From: Megascapheus bottae
Taxonomy: Eukaryota; Chordata; Mammalia; Rodentia; Geomyidae
DNA: 64,000 nucleotides
Direction of reading: 5' to 3'
Assembly: GCA_024803745.1 (NCBI GenBank)
Contig: JANJXV010000002.1
Location: 38,771,001-38,835,000, forward strand
Shown piece by piece: positions 58,971-64,000 of this stretch. Made by a program: the position numbers and the translations under genes. The number at the start of each line of letters is the position of its first letter. Position 1 is the stretch's first letter. The notes under the pieces are model-generated. The model did no database searches and was not told the origin of the DNA. It saw only the letters and a list, made by a program, of their open reading frames with translations.

Positions 58971-59187
58971 AAGTGACTATATATATTTTTTTTAAATTGG
59001 AGAATCCATTTCTCAAAGAACAAGCTAGGCATGGTGGTGTTGGGGGGGCCTACCGGCAGTTATGTAAAAAACAGATATAGGAAGATTATCATCTAAGACC
59101 CTAAGCACATGTATGTGACTATATTTAAAGATGATTTTAAAAGTAAGGGTTGAGCTCTTGTATAAGGCCCTGAATTTAAACCCCAAT

Positions 59188-59388
59188 AGTGTTTTCTGGT
59201 GTAGTTGAATGAGTTTACCCTTCCACCAACAGTGTAGTAGTGATCCCTGCTGGCCACATCCATACTGGCATCTGTTGTTATTAGATTTCTTGATAATCGT
59301 CATTGTAACTGGGGTAAGGTAAAAATCTCAGAGTTGTTTTGATTTAGATTTTTTTTTTATGGCCAGAGATGTCAAGCATTTCTTCAGT
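59188..59388 (-). mobile_element. L1 ORF2 fragment, second copy
   Basis: Duplicate of 46885-47085. It carries a T at 59192 where copy 1 has C at 46889. Confidence 0.85.
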
Positions 59389-60687
59389 GAAGAAAGGCCT
59401 TAGTTACCAAGGTGAGTTCATCCACGTGACAATGTAGTTCTGAGAGGTGTGACTTGGATCATTGACCTGTATTTACTTCAGCTATTGGTTGAAGAAATGA
59501 GAAGCAAACTCCAGTCTTTGGAGAATGAGAAGCGTTGCTATCATGTTGGAGATAGATTGTAGCTCCAGTGGGCTACACTCAAGGTGAAATCTGAGTCAGT
59601 ACAGACCAGGAGAGAAAGAATTGGTTTTCATTCACTCTGTGTGCACAATACCATGAAATGATCAACTCTGTCTACCTAGAGACTGAAGTTTACTACTGTG
59701 GTCTGCATTTACTAAACAAAGTCCCATCTTGGGCTCTACGTGAAGAATGGCATGATCACCAAGAGAAGACATTTTAACAGTAACAGCACAAAAGAGTTCT
59801 TTCTTTTAACGGACATGCTTTAGCCTCTAATAACCTCTTCTTTGTGTAAAGGGGAAACTATAGCAAAAAGAACATTGAGAAAGCTCATAGACTAAGTACT
59901 TTTAACATATCCGTTGTTTCTTCTTTCACAATTAAGGAAATGATGTATATACCATTTTGTCACCTTTGAAAGAAAGAGAGCGAGAGATTGTCTTTTAATA
60001 AAATTGAGAGCACTGAAGACTTTGTCATGAATTAGCCACTAGACAGAGGCATGCTTAAATTGCAAATCACTTGTAAAGTCATTAACCACCCTAAACTTAA
60101 TAAAGTGAAATCTTCACACAGTTAGAGAGTAACAGATGTTGTTTTTAATGTTTAATGAAAAATATTTATCTGCTGCCATAATGCAATCTTGTTTTCCTGA
60201 CAATATTGTTTCCCTCCTCTTCTCTCTCCCCATCTTCTTAGTTTTATGTTTTGTTTAAAAGCTCCTTCTCAAGATCACAATGCACTTTGCTCTATTGCTA
60301 AAGCTCATCTCAAAGAAATGTCATTTCATCAAATTCTCCATTAGGTATACTTAAAGAGCAAGAGTAAGTCTCTAGAAATCCATGAGAATAACAGAGAAAA
60401 TTCTTGCTTTAAGTTTGTGTTTTCCTAAAGTCAACATGGCTGATGAAAACTCTTAACCACAGCAAAGCATATCTACTGAGTGTAGCTTTGAGCCATGGGG
60501 GAATTGGAATGACAACTTTGCTTTATCTTTGATGATTTAAAGAAAATCTTTCTAAATCCACAAGTAACAGATTCATTAGCAGTAAGCAAAATCACATAAA
60601 CTATACCATTATATTTCGGTGTTGGGGGAAAAAGAAAACTCTGGGAGCCAAGAGGGAAGACATGAGAGCTTGCTCTTCCACAATCCT

Positions 60688-60958
60688 TTTTATTTTTTGT
60701 GGATTGTGGGCCTTGAACTTGGCCTGGGTGCTGTACCTGAGCTCTTCAGATTAAGATTACTGCCCTACCTCTGGGTCTGGGTATAAGAGCAAGGCTACCA
60801 CCCTACCCTTGAGTGAAGCCCCGCTGCCTGTTTTCTAGAGGTTAATTGGAGATATGAGTCTCAGGTCCTTTTGTGTCTAGGGCTGGCTTTGAACCTTGAT
60901 CCTCAGATCTCAGCCTCTTGAGTAGCTAGGATCACAGGCTTAAGCGACCTCACCCGTC
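60688..60958 (-). mobile_element. B1-ID composite SINE, second copy
   Basis: Duplicate of the element at 48385-48655, including its internal doubling and TSD. Confidence 0.85.
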
Positions 60959-61373
60959 TCTTCCACAGTCTTGAAGCTTCTCCTTAGCACTTGTTTAGAG
61001 CAGCTTCACAGTTCTTGGGCGCAGTGAAAAGCTCCAAGCCAGTGCCAGGTGGGAAGGTTATATAACCATGTATACATGACTTTGGGTAACTAGAAATAGA
61101 AATGACTAATGCAGAGGAGAATGGCTCCAAGTGAAATAAAACACAAAATGATAGCAATCACCTCACCAAGGAATAGAACTCATTTGGATACATGGGAACA
61201 TGGAGTGAGGAGTGCTGACCCGTGCAAGACTGACCTGCTACTTAGTTGAAAACCCCATACAGCATCCCTAAATTAAGTAATACTATGATGAATCTGTCCT
61301 TGAGTTCACCTCTAGTCCTGTTAATAGCTCCTAATCCTCCTAATTTCCAGACCTGGGAGACAAAACCAACCAT

Positions 61374-61377
<4 letters not shown>

Positions 61378-61466
<89 letters not shown>

Positions 61467-61495
61467 AGAGGGGGGGAGGGAGGGAGGGAGGGAGG

Positions 61496-61556
<61 letters not shown>
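61378..61556. repeat. (GA)n-(GGGA)n-(GA)n tract, second copy
   Basis: It is 179 bp. It differs inside from copy 1 by an extra GGGA step in the first GA block (around 61433-61437) and a shorter first G-run in the core (61457-61501). Confidence 0.96.
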
Positions 61557-61557
<1 letters not shown>

Positions 61558-62626
61558 CAAAGAGATATCAAAGGTCAATTTGGCCATGAGGATAAATGTA
61601 TCTCCAGGAATATATAACCCTTTTTATGCCCTGAAGTATTTTAAAAGTCATTGTTTGCCCTTACCAGATATATTCTGAAAGAATGCTGAATATGGTCTTA
61701 TCCTTGAGTGTAAATGAAGAAATCAATGCCTTCTGGACAACTGTGAAGATGACCTAGCTGGTGATTTCAGACACAAAGATACTAAGGTTAAAATTAGTAT
61801 CAATAGCAATTCAGTTCTGCAAATATTTATAGACTTTGGCTCCTATTATAAGAAGGCAAGAATAATGCTGAGTAGTTCAGGATGGAAGCATTCCTTTAGA
61901 TATGCTCAAAAGTGTTCAGATCAGGAATTCCTAAATTCAGAGATATGCTACAAAGGGCTTGTGAAAATGAATATGCATTAACCAGGGAAAGGGGAATGCA
62001 CATCTGCCAAGCTGGGAGAAGGAAGTGAATGAAAAAACAAGTGCAAAGTACGAGACATGTAAAACTAGGAAGGGTGGGATATGGAGATGCCAGCTGGGAT
62101 CTTCGACGTGAGATTGTTTACAAGGAAATTGTCCTGTCACGTTGTTCTGCTGTGTATTACATTCATGACAGCTGTGCTGTTTTGGAAGTTGTTCAGGTGA
62201 AGGTTAGCATACATAACAAAGTAGTAAACAAGTCATCCTCTATAGCTGGATGAAAATTTCTGAAGTAATTACTTTCTTGTAACTAGCATCTAACTAAAAA
62301 TGTGAGATTTCTGTTTCTCTCTGTCTCACTTCTATAATCTCAGTTAACAGCCCCATGAGAAATGCTATAATTATGTCCAGCCTTCTGAAACTATATATAC
62401 ATTTATATACATACATGTTTATATGAAGTTGTATCATGGGTACATTTGTGCTTTGCCACATTTAGACATTCTACATTGATGTGACAATAATTTTTTCTTC
62501 CTTTCTGTTGATTAGTATTCAATGTATGAATTTGAAGAGACGATTTGTACTATTCATGTATATTTGCGATTTTGGTTTCATCCTAACTTCCAGTTACTTT
62601 AATGGATTAAATCAAACCCAGTTTAA

Positions 62627-63237
62627 ACCCAAAGCTGCAACCCTATCTACTCAGGAGGCTAAGATCTCTGGAGCATGGTTCACATCCAGCCCATCCTAAT
62701 TAACTATCCAAAAGCAGGAAATAGAAATGTGGCTAGAGTGACAGAGTGCTATCCATGAGTTCAAACACAGGCTCTGAGTTTATGTAGTAGTATCATCACC
62801 TACACGAAAAGGGCAGGTATAGAACCTCCATACTGCTTTCCAGAGTGGTTGAACAAGTTTATATTTCATTAACATTGTAATAGAATTCTCTTTTGGCCAC
62901 ATCCCCACCAGCATGTATTATTGTTAGTTTTCTTAATAATGGCCATTCTAAGTGGGTAAGGTAGAATTTCAATGTTGTTTTCATTTCATTTCTACGTGGG
63001 TCTATTGTTCATTTTACGTCATCTTCTAAGAAGTCCCTCTTTAAATCTTTAGCCCATTTATTAATTGGGTGGTTGTTTATTTGAGGTTTTGTTTTCTGGG
63101 GATTTACATTTTTGAGCTCTAAGTATATTTTACATGTGAGACTAAATACATTGCATAGCTAGTCCACTATATTGCTACTAGAAATATTCTTGTATTTTGT
63201 GGGTTATCTATTCATCTTGCTAACTATGTCCTTTGTG
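62627..63237. mobile_element. Old B1-ID SINE and L1 fragment, second copy
   Basis: Duplicates of 50320-50480 (plus-strand SINE, 62627-62787) and 50520-50930 (minus-strand L1, 62827-63237). Confidence 0.8.
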
Positions 63238-63340
63238 GGGAGAGAAAAAACTGGAAGAAAAGGAAGGAAAAAGAGACAGTGTTGGAAAAGAAATGTATTC
63301 ATTATGTAACTGTATCCCCTCTATATATCATCTTTACAAC

Positions 63341-63497
63341 AAAAGGAAAGGAAAGGAAAGAAGAGGAGAGGAGAGGAGAAGAAAGGAGAGGAGAGGAGAG
63401 GAAAGGAGAGGAAAGGAAAGGAAAGGAAAGGAAAGGAAAGGAAAGGAAAGGAAAGGAAAGGAAAGGAAAGGAAAGGAAAGGAAAGGAAAGGAAAGGG
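63341..63497. repeat. (GGAAA)n purine tract, second copy
   Basis: It is 157 bp. It lacks one or two of the GGAGA interruptions present in copy 1 and is two pentamers shorter. Confidence 0.96.
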
Positions 63498-64000
63498 CAA
63501 ATGAATGGAGTGACCGATCATGTTAAATCTATCCAATTGTCTCCCTTCTGAAGTATGATCATTGGTTGGCAAATTTCCTTACAGATGATGAGTACCAGCT
63601 CCACTATAAGGGCTGCTCCAGCAAGGATCATCTCTTTCAGTTTATTTCATACCATGGTTTGTCTCTGTTGGGTGCTCTCTGAGTTTTCTGCATCGAGTTC
63701 TGGGATTCCAGAGACCTCTAAACAACTACACATTTTACTACATATGTAACAGGTACAATAGGTTTCATGTTTGTTTCATTATGCTCCAATGGCAAATCAT
63801 TCCGTATCTCTGCTAAATAAATATGTGTCCATCCAGACACAGACACGCATATGTACACCTCTTGCCCGTGTTTTGGTTTCCAGTTCCCAATCAATTGTAA
63901 CTGAAGTAAGTATTCATTGTCTCTGGTGAAGGGAGTGTTACTGTCCCTTGGAGGTATCTCTGTGTTTCAAGCAGGAACAACTTGTTCACCTGCCATCTGG

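Larger units (their letters stand above)
56257..64000 (+). repeat. Duplicated block, copy 2 (without LTR)
   Basis: Same orientation and content as 43582-51703. It lacks the solo LTR, has one tatata at the empty site, a 179-bp GA tract (61378-61556) and a 157-bp GGAAA tract (63341-63497). It also repeats the SINEs, L1 fragments and unique sequence described for copy 1. It starts at the gap and runs off the window. Confidence 0.97.

Overview
The window looks like an intergenic or deep intronic piece of a rodent nuclear genome. It is AT-rich and has no host exon I can support. It carries long mammalian-type microsatellites, dozens of SINEs and many LINE-1 (L1) pieces. Two SINE types dominate. 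One is a roughly 190-bp dimer of tRNA-derived ID-like units. The other is a composite with a 7SL-derived B1 head and an ID-like tail. B1 plus ID-derived composites are a rodent signature. The mix resembles what is known from squirrel-, beaver- and kangaroo-rat-type rodents, and I lean to a castorimorph (heteromyid-like) species; that placement is inference.

Layout. 1-28490: mostly unique sequence with scattered SINEs, microsatellites and small L1 remnants. 28491-31167: a young L1 with an internal inversion (twin priming) between 15-bp target-site duplications (TSDs). 31250-34510: old L1 debris and an unidentified processed retrocopy with an AATAAA signal, a poly-A tail and TSDs. 36041-41854: a nearly full-length sense L1 with 16-bp TSDs, a T-rich 5' region, a frameshifted ORF1 and an ORF2 that has lost about 1.2 kb including the reverse transcriptase FADD motif. 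41960-43580: SINEs and unique sequence. 43582-51703: first copy of a duplicated block. 51704-56156: unique sequence, then a cluster of L1 3' ends including a second inverted L1. 56157-56256: exactly 100 N. 56257-64000: second copy of the block, beginning directly at the gap.

The most notable result is the duplicated block. The copies are almost identical where I compared them. They differ by a 366-bp IAP-like solo LTR plus 6-bp TSD present only in the first copy (372 bp in all), by +4 bp in a GA tract, by -10 bp in a GGAAA tract, and by at least one substitution. Since the second copy starts at a 100-N scaffold gap, the likeliest reading is two haplotypes left side by side in the assembly, which would make the LTR a segregating insertion. 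A very recent real tandem duplication is the alternative.

No operon-like or multi-gene system is present. All long open frames are L1 pieces or translated simple repeats.
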